In this document: piece by piece, positions 39,032-48,145 of the stretch
How positions within the stretch are numbered: the stretch's first letter is position 1
Layout of the letters: the number at the start of each line of letters is the position of its first letter
NCBI RefSeq assembly: GCF_018918095.1
Contig: NZ_JAHLPV010000017.1
Coordinates: 1 to 49,121, forward strand
Length of the DNA stretch: 49,121 bases
Source of the DNA: Acetivibrio sp. MSJd-27
GTDB lineage: Bacteria > Bacillota > Clostridia > UMGS1840 > HGM11507
Reading direction: 5' to 3'
Notes under the pieces: model-generated
What the model saw: the letters and a program-made list of their open reading frames with translations, nothing else
Databases searched by the model: none
Told to the model about the DNA's origin: nothing
Position numbers and translations under genes: made by a program

Positions 39032-40078
39032 ATGAATAATTTTAAGAATTATTTAAAATCCTGTTTTACTGTAAAATCCGCATTGATTTGTACTTCATGC
39101 CTTGTGGCTGCCATTTTGACTATGAGTTTGGTGCTTACGGCAATCGCAAAAGACGTGCAAATAAATGACGACGGTGCGGTTTTAAATACTAAGATTTATT
39201 CAAGAACAGTCCAGGGAGCATTGAAAGAAGCAGGGATAGCCTTGAGGACGGGGGATGAGATGTCCTGTAGTCCCGAGGACTTGGTAAAAGAAAATCCTGT
39301 TATTTCAATCCAGCGTGCAGCGGCGGTGAACCTTTCCTATCACGGGAAGGAAGAGGTTGTCTATACGACAAAGGACACTGTGAAAGAATTCATTGAAGAA
39401 AAGCAAATCCCGATTGGGGATGAAAACCTTCTGATTGGATCCTTGGAAGAGCCGATTACGGAGAATATGACCGTGACCGTGATTCCAAAGATATACAAGG
39501 AGGTTGTCGAGACAGAAGACATCGAGTTTGGTATCATAAAAAAAGCCAGTTATAATTTAGAACAAGGTGCTACCAGAGTGGTATCGGAAGGCGAAACTGG
39601 CGTCAAGGAAAATGTATACAAAGTATTGGAACATGACGGACAGATACTGGAAAAAGTAAAAGTCGCTGAAAATGTAGTAAAAGAACCGGTCAGCAAAATT
39701 GTAGAATATGGAACAATAGCAGTCATGAAAACATCAAGGGGTGACACTTTCCGTTATAAGAAAGTCATCGATGTGAGGGCAACCGCATACGATAACAGCT
39801 TTGCAAGTAACGGCAAGAATCCTGGAGACCCCTATTACGGAATCACTGCTTCAGGCATGAAGGCCCGCAGGGGCGTCATAGCAGTCGATCCTAGAGTCAT
39901 ACCTTTGGGCACAAGATTATATGTTGCGGCAGCCGACGGCTCCTGGACATATGGTTACTGTATTGCCGGCGATACCGGCGGTGCTATCAAAGGAAACAAA
40001 ATCGACTTATTTTTTGACACAGCAGCAGAAGTAAGAAAATTTGGTGTAAGGAACGCTAGAGTTTATATTCTTGAATAA
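39032..40078 (+). CDS. G5/DUF348 and 3D domain cell-wall protein (YabE/RpfB-like)
   Basis: A 348-residue exported protein. One N-terminal membrane segment or signal (about 12-36), a ubiquitin-like DUF348 region (VQINDDGAVLNTKIYSRTVQ), a G5 domain (about 145-220, EVVETEDIEFGIIKK), and a C-terminal 3D domain (about 250-345) with RATAYDNSFAS, GITASGMKARRGVIAVDP and the conserved Asp cluster in GDTGGAIKGNKIDLFF. This architecture marks lytic transglycosylase-like, resuscitation-promoting-factor-related wall enzymes (Bacillus YabE/YuiC). The ATG at 39032 follows AAGGAGG; an in-frame ATG at 39011 would precede that site. A perfect terminator follows. Confidence 0.88.
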   Translation: MNNFKNYLKSCFTVKSALICTSCLVAAILTMSLVLTAIAKDVQINDDGAVLNTKIYSRTVQGALKEAGIALRTGDEMSCSPEDLVKENPVISIQRAAAVNLSYHGKEEVVYTTKDTVKEFIEEKQIPIGDENLLIGSLEEPITENMTVTVIPKIYKEVVETEDIEFGIIKKASYNLEQGATRVVSEGETGVKENVYKVLEHDGQILEKVKVAENVVKEPVSKIVEYGTIAVMKTSRGDTFRYKKVIDVRATAYDNSFASNGKNPGDPYYGITASGMKARRGVIAVDPRVIPLGTRLYVAAADGSWTYGYCIAGDTGGAIKGNKIDLFFDTAAEVRKFGVRNARVYILE

Positions 40079-40090
40079 ATTAGTAAACAG

Positions 40091-40127
40091 GTACGCCCTC
40101 CATTTATGATAAATGGAGGGCGTTTTT
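40091..40127 (+). terminator. intrinsic terminator after the 3D-domain gene
   Basis: Perfect 14-bp arms ACGCCCTCCATTTAT/ATAAATGGAGGGCGT-type (about 40091-40123) with a short loop, followed by five T. Confidence 0.85.
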
Positions 40128-40129
40128 CT

Positions 40130-40165
40130 GCAAAAGACAGCGTGCGAAGCGCGATTACCTTTTCA
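40130..40165. repeat. short fragment of the dispersed intergenic repeat
   Basis: CAAAAGACAGCGTGCGAAGC matches the minus-strand reading of the module at 28082-28110 (GCTTTGCACGCTG). Only this fragment is present, between the terminator and the rodA stop. Confidence 0.4.
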
Positions 40166-40189
40166 GTTTAACGGTATTTTTCAGAGAGG

Positions 40190-41305
40190 TTATCCGAAGT
40201 TAATTACCTTCCGCTTCCGGCATACATTTAAAACAAGACCGATTGCAATGAAATTGGTGACAATAGAAGAACCTCCATAGCTCAGAAACGGGAGGGTGAT
40301 ACCTGTCACCGGAGTCAGTCCGATCGTCATACCAATATTTTCGAAGGACTGGGCCAGCAACATTACGCCGACGCCGACAGCCATAAAGCCCCCCAATGAA
40401 TTTTTCGCATTCTGTCCGATATAAAAGCACCGCGCTATGATAAAAATAATAAGCCCGATGATCACGAGACAGCCGATAAAGCCTAACTCCTCACCGGCAA
40501 CGGCAAAAATAAAGTCGGTGTGCCTTGCGGGAAGAAAACCCAATTGGGTTTGAATTCCCGAATACAAGCCCTCGCCGGTAATTTGACCGGAACCGATTGC
40601 GATTTTGGATTGAATGACCTGATAGCCGGCTTTTTGCGGATCCAACTCCGGATTTAAGAACACAAGGATACGGTTTTTTTGGTAATCCTCTAAAATAAAC
40701 ATCCAGATAAGGGGAGCACTGGCGATAAAAGCCGCGATTGCAGTGATAATATATTTATAACTTAATTTTGCCACAAAAAGCATTCCCGCATAAATGACCG
40801 CAAAAACCATAGCGGTTCCCATGTCCGGCTGCAGAAGGATAAGTCCCAAAAGGGTTCCTGCATGCAACAGTGTCCAAAGAAGTTTCTGCGGATGGTTTAA
40901 TTCCTCTTTGAAATGTGCAAGCTGTGAGGCAAGACATATAATGAATCCAATCTTTACCAGCTCAGAAGGCTGAATGCCGATGGGACCAAATCGAATCCAG
41001 CTTTTTCCGCCCCATTCCTCTGCGCCGGTTCCCAGAATCAGCACGGTTACCAATAGAAGAATATTGATTCCGAATATATAGTAAGATTTCGTTGCAAGGT
41101 ACTCATAATCCCAAAATGCAACCACAAGGCAAGCAGCAATACCCAAAATCAATGCAGCGATCTGAATGATTACATTTCTGGAACCTCCGGACATGGATTT
41201 GGTAGCGCTGGAGATTAAAATAATTCCAATAATTGTTAAAACTACTGTTGCAATAAAAAGGGGAAAATCAAAATTTTTAAACTGTTCTTTTATTTTATCA
41301 ATCAT
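40190..41305 (-). CDS. rodA: peptidoglycan glycosyltransferase RodA
   Basis: A 371-residue SEDS-family membrane enzyme with about ten segments that polymerises lipid II during elongation with PBP2. Signature stretches are the PSELVKIGFI loop, LLLQPDMGTAMVF, the conserved catalytic-region acidic loop with AVAGEELGFIGC, and the C-terminal SFENIGMTIGLTPVTGITLPFLSYGGSS. I take the ATG at 41305 because GGATGGAG is just upstream; 41320 adds five residues. It lies away from the mreBCD-mrdA cluster and could instead be an FtsW or SpoVE paralogue, but the MTIGLTPVTGITLPFLSYGG version favours RodA. Confidence 0.9.
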   Translation of the reverse strand: MIDKIKEQFKNFDFPLFIATVVLTIIGIILISSATKSMSGGSRNVIIQIAALILGIAACLVVAFWDYEYLATKSYYIFGINILLLVTVLILGTGAEEWGGKSWIRFGPIGIQPSELVKIGFIICLASQLAHFKEELNHPQKLLWTLLHAGTLLGLILLQPDMGTAMVFAVIYAGMLFVAKLSYKYIITAIAAFIASAPLIWMFILEDYQKNRILVFLNPELDPQKAGYQVIQSKIAIGSGQITGEGLYSGIQTQLGFLPARHTDFIFAVAGEELGFIGCLVIIGLIIFIIARCFYIGQNAKNSLGGFMAVGVGVMLLAQSFENIGMTIGLTPVTGITLPFLSYGGSSIVTNFIAIGLVLNVCRKRKVINFG

Positions 41306-41356
41306 AGTACTCCATCCCAAATTTATGAAAACGTTTTATTGATTTATTCGTTTTCT

Positions 41357-41384
41357 ATTATAACATTATTTACACCTTTGGCAA
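41357..41384 (-). promoter_or_regulatory. promoter of rodA
   Basis: On the minus strand TTGCCA (41379-41384), a 16-bp spacer and TATAAT (41357-41362), about 50 bases before the rodA ATG. Confidence 0.6.
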
Positions 41385-41558
41385 TATCTATTTGGAAAAG
41401 TTTTTGTTTTTTTGAATCATAGGAAAGACTTTCCACAATAAATATAAACGATTTGTTAAAAGTCAAGAAAAAAGGTTTTTTCTGAAAACAAAATGTGGTA
41501 TGCTTAATAAATGTGCAAAAGGGAGATTGGAGTGCTATACAAGGAAGGAGCTTGACTT

Positions 41559-42698
41559 ATGAAAAAAGCATTTTTGCCGGTTTTGATTTCTGTGATGATG
41601 TTTTTCGGCAATATGGTTTCGGCTTTCGCCTCAGAAGGGGAAACTACCAGAGTTTCACTGGATGAAGCGATAACCCACGCTCTTGCAAACAGTCCATCCG
41701 TTTCGATAGCGGAGAGAAAAATAGAGCGGGATGAGGTGGCGTTGGAGGAAGCGGAATATAATATGCGTCAGGAAATCAAAAATCAAAAGAAACCCTATTA
41801 TTACAGTACAATACAGAACGTGCCGATAAGAAAGGGGTATTACACGGAGACTGCGAAAAGAAATCTGGAGATGTCCAAAATCAATCTGGAACAGACCAGA
41901 AAAAAGATAGAGTATGACGTTACCAGCGCTTACTATACTTTGAAAAATGCGCAGCAGTCTCATCAAATTGCCAAAGATGCTTATCAGCTTGCATCTGAAA
42001 ATTACAGGAAGGCACAAGTGCGGCTGGAAGTAGGCATGGCGACGCAGACAGATGTGCTGACCGCAAAAAATTATATGGACAGTTCCCAATACAGCGTGGA
42101 CAAGGCGGAACGTGCCGCTAATCTTGCTTTTTTACAGTTCTGCAATGCAACTTATTATGATGCGGAGGGTTCCTATCAGCTGACGGATAAACTGGATGAG
42201 TCCGGGTTCACGACACCGGATTTGGAGGAGGGAATCAAGGCAGGTCTGGAAAACAGAACAGAGATCACAACGGTCAAAAATAAAAGGGATTTGGATGCGC
42301 TTTACTTGGAATGTGTAAGCGCCCTGTATCTACCCAATACGTTTATGTATCGGAAAGCGGATTTGCAGGCGAAAGAGAGCGCCCTTTCCGTCACAGATAC
42401 AGAGAACAGTATCCGGCTGGGAATTACAAAGGATTACTATGACTTGCTGTCATCCTATGATAATATTGCAGTTCAGAAAGGACAGCAGGAGCTGACAGAA
42501 AAACAATACAGTGATATTTTGGCAAAGGAAGAAGTCGGAATGGCCACTTCCGCTGAAGTGACTGACAGTCTGAACAAGAGCGCACAGGCGGAGCTGAGTT
42601 ATACCCAGGCAATTCTCACGTTCCGTATGGCGGAATTAAAGTATAACAGTGATATAGGCTATGGATTAAATAGTGCTAGTCTGATGGGAGTTTATTGA
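41559..42698 (+). CDS. TolC-family protein, apparently without beta-barrel segments
   Basis: A 379-residue exported protein with signal peptide (about 1-25, ending AFAS). It has the two-fold TolC/OEP layout: repeat 1 at about 32-205 and repeat 2 at about 220-370, each with paired long helices and the loop motif 'EVGMATQTDVLTAK' (157-170) or 'EVGMATSAEVTDSL' (325-338). In outer-membrane TolC the two helices of each repeat are interrupted by two transmembrane beta strands; here the linkers are only about 20 residues (77-97 and 250-270) and do not look like barrel strands. The periplasmic tunnel-like helices seem kept while the outer-membrane anchor is lost. First gene of the efflux operon, one base before the adaptor gene. 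GGAAGGAG site. Confidence 0.8.
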   Translation: MKKAFLPVLISVMMFFGNMVSAFASEGETTRVSLDEAITHALANSPSVSIAERKIERDEVALEEAEYNMRQEIKNQKKPYYYSTIQNVPIRKGYYTETAKRNLEMSKINLEQTRKKIEYDVTSAYYTLKNAQQSHQIAKDAYQLASENYRKAQVRLEVGMATQTDVLTAKNYMDSSQYSVDKAERAANLAFLQFCNATYYDAEGSYQLTDKLDESGFTTPDLEEGIKAGLENRTEITTVKNKRDLDALYLECVSALYLPNTFMYRKADLQAKESALSVTDTENSIRLGITKDYYDLLSSYDNIAVQKGQQELTEKQYSDILAKEEVGMATSAEVTDSLNKSAQAELSYTQAILTFRMAELKYNSDIGYGLNSASLMGVY

Positions 42699-42699
42699 G

Positions 42700-44214
42700 A
42701 TGAAGAGTAAGAAAACAGTGAGTATATGCCTTGCGCTGATAGTTTGTGCTGGAATCGCGGGATGCGGAGCAAAGGAAACAGCCACTCAGCCGGATAACCG
42801 TACACCGGTGGAAGTGACTTCAATGACCAAACAGAACATGGTGGAATATTATACAGCAAGCGGTGTTGCGGCGCCCATTCAGGAGATTGATATTCTGCCT
42901 AAAACGCCTTCCAAGATATTGAATACATATGCGGAAGTAGGAGATACCGTGAACGCGGGAGCTGTTTTGTGTGCATTGGATGCGTCGGATATTTCCAGCC
43001 AGCTGAATCAGGTGGATGCGCAAATTAACCAATCCAGAGCCGGAGTTACCGTTTCCCAAGTGAATAAGGAGAAAGCCGGCGCGACGGGAAAAGAACAGGC
43101 GTTAAGCCAGGCACAGTCTGCTGTAGACCAGGCACAGAACGGTGTAGACCAGGCGCAGACCGCTTTGAAGAATGCGGGAACATCCGTGGCGCAGGCGCAG
43201 GCGGCAGTGGATAATGCCAGACAGACAATGGAAAGTGCGCAAAAGGATTATGAAAATAATAAGACTTTGTTGGAGTCCGGTGTGATTTCCCAAAGTGTAC
43301 TGGACGGTGTCAAATCAAAATATGACAGCGCTGTTTTTGCCTATGACAATGCGGTAAGAAGTCTGGGAAATGCGCAAACAGCTCTTGAAGCGGCACGGAA
43401 GACAGAATCCAACGCAAAAAAATCCTATGATACAGCAGTGAATAATTACCATTTGACAGAGAAAGCGCAGCAGGATAATATCGCTGCCGCCAATGCGCAG
43501 TATGATCAGGCTGTTGCAGGAGTCGGGGCTTTGCAGGCCCAGAGGGACAATCTTCAGACAAAACTGGGAGAAATGCAGATTACCTCTCCGATCCAGGGAA
43601 TTGTTGTGACAAGAAATGCCAAGACAGGAGAGTTTGCATCTCAGCAAGCGCCTCTGTATACCGTCGTGGATTTGTCAAAGGTTTTGATCAACGTGACCGT
43701 TGGGGAGCAGATGATCAACAAATTGGCTCCGGGACAAAACATAAAGGTTCAATTTCGCTCATTGGAAGACCGTCTGTTTGAGGGAACGGTTGACACCATT
43801 TCCTATCAGATTGATTTCAAAAAGGCAGGCTACTGCGTCAATGTATTGGTGGATAACCCTGAAAATCTGATCAAATCTGGAATGTTTGCAGAAGTAAAAA
43901 TAGCGGTTAGCGAAAAGCCCGATGTGTTTGCTATAGACAGTAAATTGTTGTTTAATGACAACGAAAAGTATTATGTCTATACGGTTGACACAGAAAATAA
44001 AGCAGTGAAAAAAGAAGTTCAAATTGGTATCAAAAATGATGAATTTGCCGAAGTGATCGGCGGCTTAGAAACATCCGACCGCATTGTTTCGAAAGGACAG
44101 GCAAATTTGATCCCCGGCATGGAAGTGAAAATTGTAGGCGGTGAAACGCCGGCGCCGGATAGTATGCCGGTCAATGGGGATGGAACATCAGAAAGCGAAG
44201 GGGTATCACTATGA
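42700..44214 (+). CDS. RND efflux membrane-fusion (adaptor) lipoprotein with long coiled coil
   Basis: A 504-residue HlyD/AcrA-type adaptor. The signal ends in a lipobox (GIAGC, Cys near 23), so it is a lipoprotein. Order of parts: lipoyl half (about 55-95, ILPKTPSKILNTYAEVGDTV), a very long alpha hairpin (about 100-290) rich in Ala, Gln and Asp with repeated DQAQ/AQ steps, second lipoyl half (MQITSPIQGIVVTRNAKTGEF), beta barrel (about 325-400) and membrane-proximal domain. Usual adaptors have 370-400 residues and a shorter hairpin. Starts one base after the TolC-like stop and overlaps the permease start by four bases. Confidence 0.9.
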   Translation: MKSKKTVSICLALIVCAGIAGCGAKETATQPDNRTPVEVTSMTKQNMVEYYTASGVAAPIQEIDILPKTPSKILNTYAEVGDTVNAGAVLCALDASDISSQLNQVDAQINQSRAGVTVSQVNKEKAGATGKEQALSQAQSAVDQAQNGVDQAQTALKNAGTSVAQAQAAVDNARQTMESAQKDYENNKTLLESGVISQSVLDGVKSKYDSAVFAYDNAVRSLGNAQTALEAARKTESNAKKSYDTAVNNYHLTEKAQQDNIAAANAQYDQAVAGVGALQAQRDNLQTKLGEMQITSPIQGIVVTRNAKTGEFASQQAPLYTVVDLSKVLINVTVGEQMINKLAPGQNIKVQFRSLEDRLFEGTVDTISYQIDFKKAGYCVNVLVDNPENLIKSGMFAEVKIAVSEKPDVFAIDSKLLFNDNEKYYVYTVDTENKAVKKEVQIGIKNDEFAEVIGGLETSDRIVSKGQANLIPGMEVKIVGGETPAPDSMPVNGDGTSESEGVSL

Positions 44215-47200
44215 ATTTCTTTCGCGTTCTGGTCAGAAAACCGGTTACGGTTTTAATGATAATTATTATTGTACTGCTGTTCGGTACGGTCTCCATCCTT
44301 AATATTAATCAGGAATTTCTTCCGGATATCTCAATGCCGTATTTGATGATCTCCACATCCTATCCGGGCGCGAGCCCGGAGCAGGTGGAAAGTATTGTTA
44401 CCAAGCCTCTGGAAGATATGGTCAGTACGGTTCCCAACTTCAAGAAGGTCACCTCCACCTCATCGAATGGAATTTCAATGATTCAAGTGGAATTTGCGGG
44501 GGGAACCAACATGGATTCCACCATCCTAAAGGCGAGGGAAAAGATAGATATGGTGACAAAAACCTTTCCCGACGCGGTGCAGGATCCTTCCATGATAGAA
44601 ATGTCTGTGGACGCCATTCCCGTTATGCAGCTGGTTCTTTCCGGCGGGCAGAATGAGGAGGAACTGGGGCGTATTGCGGAGAATGTCTATCAGAAGCAGC
44701 TGGAACGGATTGGCGGGGTTGCCCGGCTTGATATGATGGGAAATGAGAAATACGAGATCAGTGTTGAACTGATCAAGGAGCGGACAGAGGGATTAGGAAT
44801 TTCCGTTTCACAGATCGCCTCCGTTTTGCGCACGGAGGATGTTTCACAGCCTGCGGGGGATGTGCTGGAAGGGATGAATGAGCTTTCGGTCACAACAACC
44901 TCTGAGCTTGGTAGTATTGAGGATATCAAAAATACAGTCATACAGACGGCAAATGGTCCGGTCAAGCTGTCGGATATCGCGGTGGTTTCCAATAAGCCGA
45001 AGGCAAGTGATTTCCGTGTGACAATCGGGGATACCAATGCGGTTTACATTAATCTGTATAAACAGCCGGATTCCAGTATTACAGATCTTTCGGCAGAAGT
45101 GCGCGGGAAACTGGCGGAGATCAAATCACAATATGCCGGGGTGGACTATGTTGTTGTATTTGATCAGGCGGAATATATCCAGCAGTCGCTGGATTCCATT
45201 TTGGAAAGCGGCATTCTGGGCTTAGTACTCGCTTTGATTATTCTTTTCCTATTTCTGCGCAATGTGAGACTGACTATGATTATCGGGGTGGCAATGCCAA
45301 TTTCTATTATTGCCTCCTTCATTATGATGTACTTTTCTGATATTTCCATCAACACGATGTCCCTGTTTGGTTTGGTACTGGGGATTGGAATGCTGGTGGA
45401 TAATTCGGTCGTTGTGCTGGAAAATATACAGCGTTATCTGGAAATGGGCTGCGATTCCAGAGAGGCTGCAATAAAAGGTGTAAGCGAGGTGGCGATGGCG
45501 ATCACGGCTTCCACCCTCACAACGATTGCTGTTTTCTCACCGCTTTTATTCCTAAAGGATAATATTTATATCTCGATGTTTAAAGAGGTTGGCTTGACCA
45601 TTACTTATTCCTTGCTGGCTTCGCTGGTGGTTGCGCTGACATTGGTTCCGGTAGCGGCAGCCAGCTGGCTGAAGGTGGATACCATTGTCCGGAAGCAAAC
45701 AACGACAAAAGAAAGTTTCCTTGCAAAATTTTATGCCGGTGCACTCTCAAAATGTCTGGGACACAAGAAATTGGTGATATTTGGTTCCTTGGCGGCGTTT
45801 CTTCTGAGTTTGGGTTCCTTTGCAGTTGTCGGCTCAGAATTGTTTCCTGCAATGGACAGCGCTACTTTTAATGTGACCTATACCATGCCGGATGGAACCA
45901 GTGTAGACGAGACGAAACGGGAAGGCGAAAGGATTGCCGCTATAGCGGGGCAGGCGCTTTCCGGAATGATGGAGCCGGATCATGTTGTCAATCTTGTGGG
46001 AAACGGTGGAGATAACATCGGTCAGTTAACCTATCTGTTCCCTCCTCGGGATCAGCGAGACTATACAATAGACGAATTGTCGGCTGCAGTGAAGAAAAGC
46101 TTTGCGGACTATGCCGGTCCGAAAATCGAGGTTTCAGCTGCGGACGTGGGCAGTATGATGTATGGAGGGGGCAGCGCTCAAATTACCATTAAGCTGTATG
46201 GGGATGAGCAGAATGTGCTGACCGATCTGTCGGATACAGTAGAGGCAAAGCTCCAGCAGGTTGAAGGAATCACCTCCACCGCCTCCAGTCTGGATAAAAA
46301 GACGCCGGAGGTCAAGATTATGATTGACCGTCAGAGAGCGGCCAACTATGGATTATCCCCCCACACCATTGCGGATACCTTAAAGACCATGCTTCAGGGA
46401 AGCACGGCGGCCTCTATCACGGTGGACAACAAGGACACTGATTTAACGGTACGGCTGTCTGAGGCTTACACGAAGCAGATGAATGACATCAAGTTTTTAA
46501 GCATTACCAATTCCCAAGGACTTACCATTCCTTTGAGTGAACTGGCGGATATTAAAGTGGTAAATTCTCCGGTTTCGATTGCCAGAGAAGACTCCATGCG
46601 TCAGATCACGGTGACAGGTACGGTAGAAGGGAAAACCATTGGCCAGGTGACGGAAGACGTAAAGTTGATGATGAAAGATATTCCGGTGGAAGCTGGATAC
46701 AAAATGGAATTGGCAGGAACTTCAAAGGATATGGAGGATTCCATGAACGATCTGCTGCTCATGGTGGTAGTGGCTATTTTGCTGGTTTATATGATTATCG
46801 CATGCCAATTCGAGTCGCTGCTTCATCCCTTTATCATTATTTTCAGCATCCCCCTTTCTATTATTGGGGTTGCGCTTTCCTTGCTGCTGACAGGAACACC
46901 TATATCACTTCCGGGAATGGTGGGAATTGTCACGTTAGTGGGTGTTGTTGTAAATAATGCAATCGTGTTGATTGATTTTGTAAACCGTCAGCGTGCAGAT
47001 GGGATGGAGCTCAATGAAGCGGTAGTAAGCGCGGCAAGAATCCGTACACGGCCTATCTTCATCACGACTCTTACCACAGTACTCGGATTGCTTCCCATTG
47101 CGCTTTCTCAGGGAGTCGGTGCGGAGAGAATGCAGCCTTATGCCATTGTGGTAATCGGCGGACTTCTTTTCTCAACATTGCTGACTCTGATTGTGATTCC

Positions 47201-47294
47201 AATTCTGTATGTTGTTCTGGAGGACAGGAAAGCAAAACGGAAAAGAAAAAAACAGCTTAAAATAGAGAAAAAACTTCAAAAAAATCATGAGTAA
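44211..47294 (+). CDS. RND-superfamily efflux permease (AcrB/HAE-like)
   Basis: A 1027-residue proton-driven exporter of the RND superfamily: twelve membrane segments and two large external loops, in two similar halves. Recognisable stretches are the N-terminal FFRVLVRKPVTVLMIII, PGASPEQVESIVTKPLE, the fourth-segment GLVLGIGMLVDNSVVVLENI (first Asp of the proton relay kept, second position Asn as in many HAE relatives) and the C-terminal GVVVNNAIVLIDFVN. The ATG overlaps the adaptor stop (ATGA). Substrates unknown; drugs, lipids or peptides are all possible. Third gene of the TolC-like/adaptor/permease operon. Confidence 0.94.
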   Translation: MNFFRVLVRKPVTVLMIIIIVLLFGTVSILNINQEFLPDISMPYLMISTSYPGASPEQVESIVTKPLEDMVSTVPNFKKVTSTSSNGISMIQVEFAGGTNMDSTILKAREKIDMVTKTFPDAVQDPSMIEMSVDAIPVMQLVLSGGQNEEELGRIAENVYQKQLERIGGVARLDMMGNEKYEISVELIKERTEGLGISVSQIASVLRTEDVSQPAGDVLEGMNELSVTTTSELGSIEDIKNTVIQTANGPVKLSDIAVVSNKPKASDFRVTIGDTNAVYINLYKQPDSSITDLSAEVRGKLAEIKSQYAGVDYVVVFDQAEYIQQSLDSILESGILGLVLALIILFLFLRNVRLTMIIGVAMPISIIASFIMMYFSDISINTMSLFGLVLGIGMLVDNSVVVLENIQRYLEMGCDSREAAIKGVSEVAMAITASTLTTIAVFSPLLFLKDNIYISMFKEVGLTITYSLLASLVVALTLVPVAAASWLKVDTIVRKQTTTKESFLAKFYAGALSKCLGHKKLVIFGSLAAFLLSLGSFAVVGSELFPAMDSATFNVTYTMPDGTSVDETKREGERIAAIAGQALSGMMEPDHVVNLVGNGGDNIGQLTYLFPPRDQRDYTIDELSAAVKKSFADYAGPKIEVSAADVGSMMYGGGSAQITIKLYGDEQNVLTDLSDTVEAKLQQVEGITSTASSLDKKTPEVKIMIDRQRAANYGLSPHTIADTLKTMLQGSTAASITVDNKDTDLTVRLSEAYTKQMNDIKFLSITNSQGLTIPLSELADIKVVNSPVSIAREDSMRQITVTGTVEGKTIGQVTEDVKLMMKDIPVEAGYKMELAGTSKDMEDSMNDLLLMVVVAILLVYMIIACQFESLLHPFIIIFSIPLSIIGVALSLLLTGTPISLPGMVGIVTLVGVVVNNAIVLIDFVNRQRADGMELNEAVVSAARIRTRPIFITTLTTVLGLLPIALSQGVGAERMQPYAIVVIGGLLFSTLLTLIVIPILYVVLEDRKAKRKRKKQLKIEKKLQKNHE

Positions 47295-47367
47295 AAATAT
47301 ATTTATGAACAAATACTGTTCTTATCGGGAAAAATATATTATAATAGATTATTGAGGTGAAAAAGGT

Positions 47368-47781
47368 ATGAAATCAAAACTGAAGAAGGGGATCCTTTTT
47401 TTGATGACAGCTTCTGTTTTACTGACTTTCTGTTCCTGTTCCAGGAAGGACGGGGAGGGTGTTTCAGAAGAGGGGACAAAACAGCCGGACGCCACAGCGC
47501 AGGCAACCGAAGCTCCTACAGCGGAGCCGACGGAAAAACCGGAGGATTTTTCTCTGACAACCACCCTGCCGGATGGCAGAAACCGGATTGAAGCGAGAGT
47601 CCTGAGCGTTATTAACGATAAAACGTATAAGGTGAAAACGCAAAACGGAGAAGAGGAGATCAAGCTTTCCGACAAGGTGAGCAGCAATGCAAAAATTCTG
47701 GGCGTAAAGGAGCAGTCTAAAATCATTGTCACCATCAAAGACGGTGTGGCGGACAGCATTGAACTGGTAACGAGCGAGTAA
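47368..47781 (+). CDS. small lipoprotein of unknown function
   Basis: A 137-residue exported protein: signal with lipobox-like FCSC (Cys22 or Cys24), then a low-complexity linker rich in Ala, Thr, Pro and Glu (about 30-62), then a small beta domain (about 65-135) with RIEARVLSVINDKTYKVKTQ, resembling an OB-like barrel. GAGGTG before the ATG. It lies 74 bases after the permease gene and may be its last operon member or separate; a TATAAT near 47338 suggests possible own transcription. Confidence 0.7.
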   Translation: MKSKLKKGILFLMTASVLLTFCSCSRKDGEGVSEEGTKQPDATAQATEAPTAEPTEKPEDFSLTTTLPDGRNRIEARVLSVINDKTYKVKTQNGEEEIKLSDKVSSNAKILGVKEQSKIIVTIKDGVADSIELVTSE

Positions 47782-47789
47782 AAGTAACG

Positions 47790-48122
47790 CAATCACGCTC
47801 CGCACGCTGTTTTTTGAAACATGCAATTGTACACGATTCTGCGCAATTTTCTATGTTTCATAAGGGGCACAGCCCCGTAGTGCAACATTTCTGTATTTCT
47901 GTGGAGGATTGTACCACCCAGAAAAATGAAGTGGAACTCGCCGCTTATGAAGCGGGGTCATCTTCATTTCGTTATAACCTCGCTGTATGTCTCCCGTTTC
48001 TAAAGCGGCGGGCTCCTTATTGAAAGAGCAAGCGACGGACATCATCTTGCGCTTCGCTCGGTTGAAACGCCATTAAGGTAACTTTTGCTGCGCAAACGTT
48101 TTCAATGAAATCTTGTTATAAA
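47790..48122. repeat. dispersed intergenic repeat, copy 8 (largest composite)
   Basis: About 330 bases made of several modules seen elsewhere: GCACGCTGTTTTTTGAAAC with ATGCAATTGTACACGATTC (as at 28103-28140), GGGGCACAGCCCC and AGAAAAATGAAGTGGAACTC (as at 24240-24320), CCGCTT/AAGCGG-type hairpins, then GGTTGAAACGCCATTAAGG and a CATTTTGTTATAA-like tail (as at 26354-26424). It fills the gap between the lipoprotein and channel genes. Confidence 0.8.
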
Positions 48123-48145
48123 AAACAACCAAGAGAAGGCAAGGA

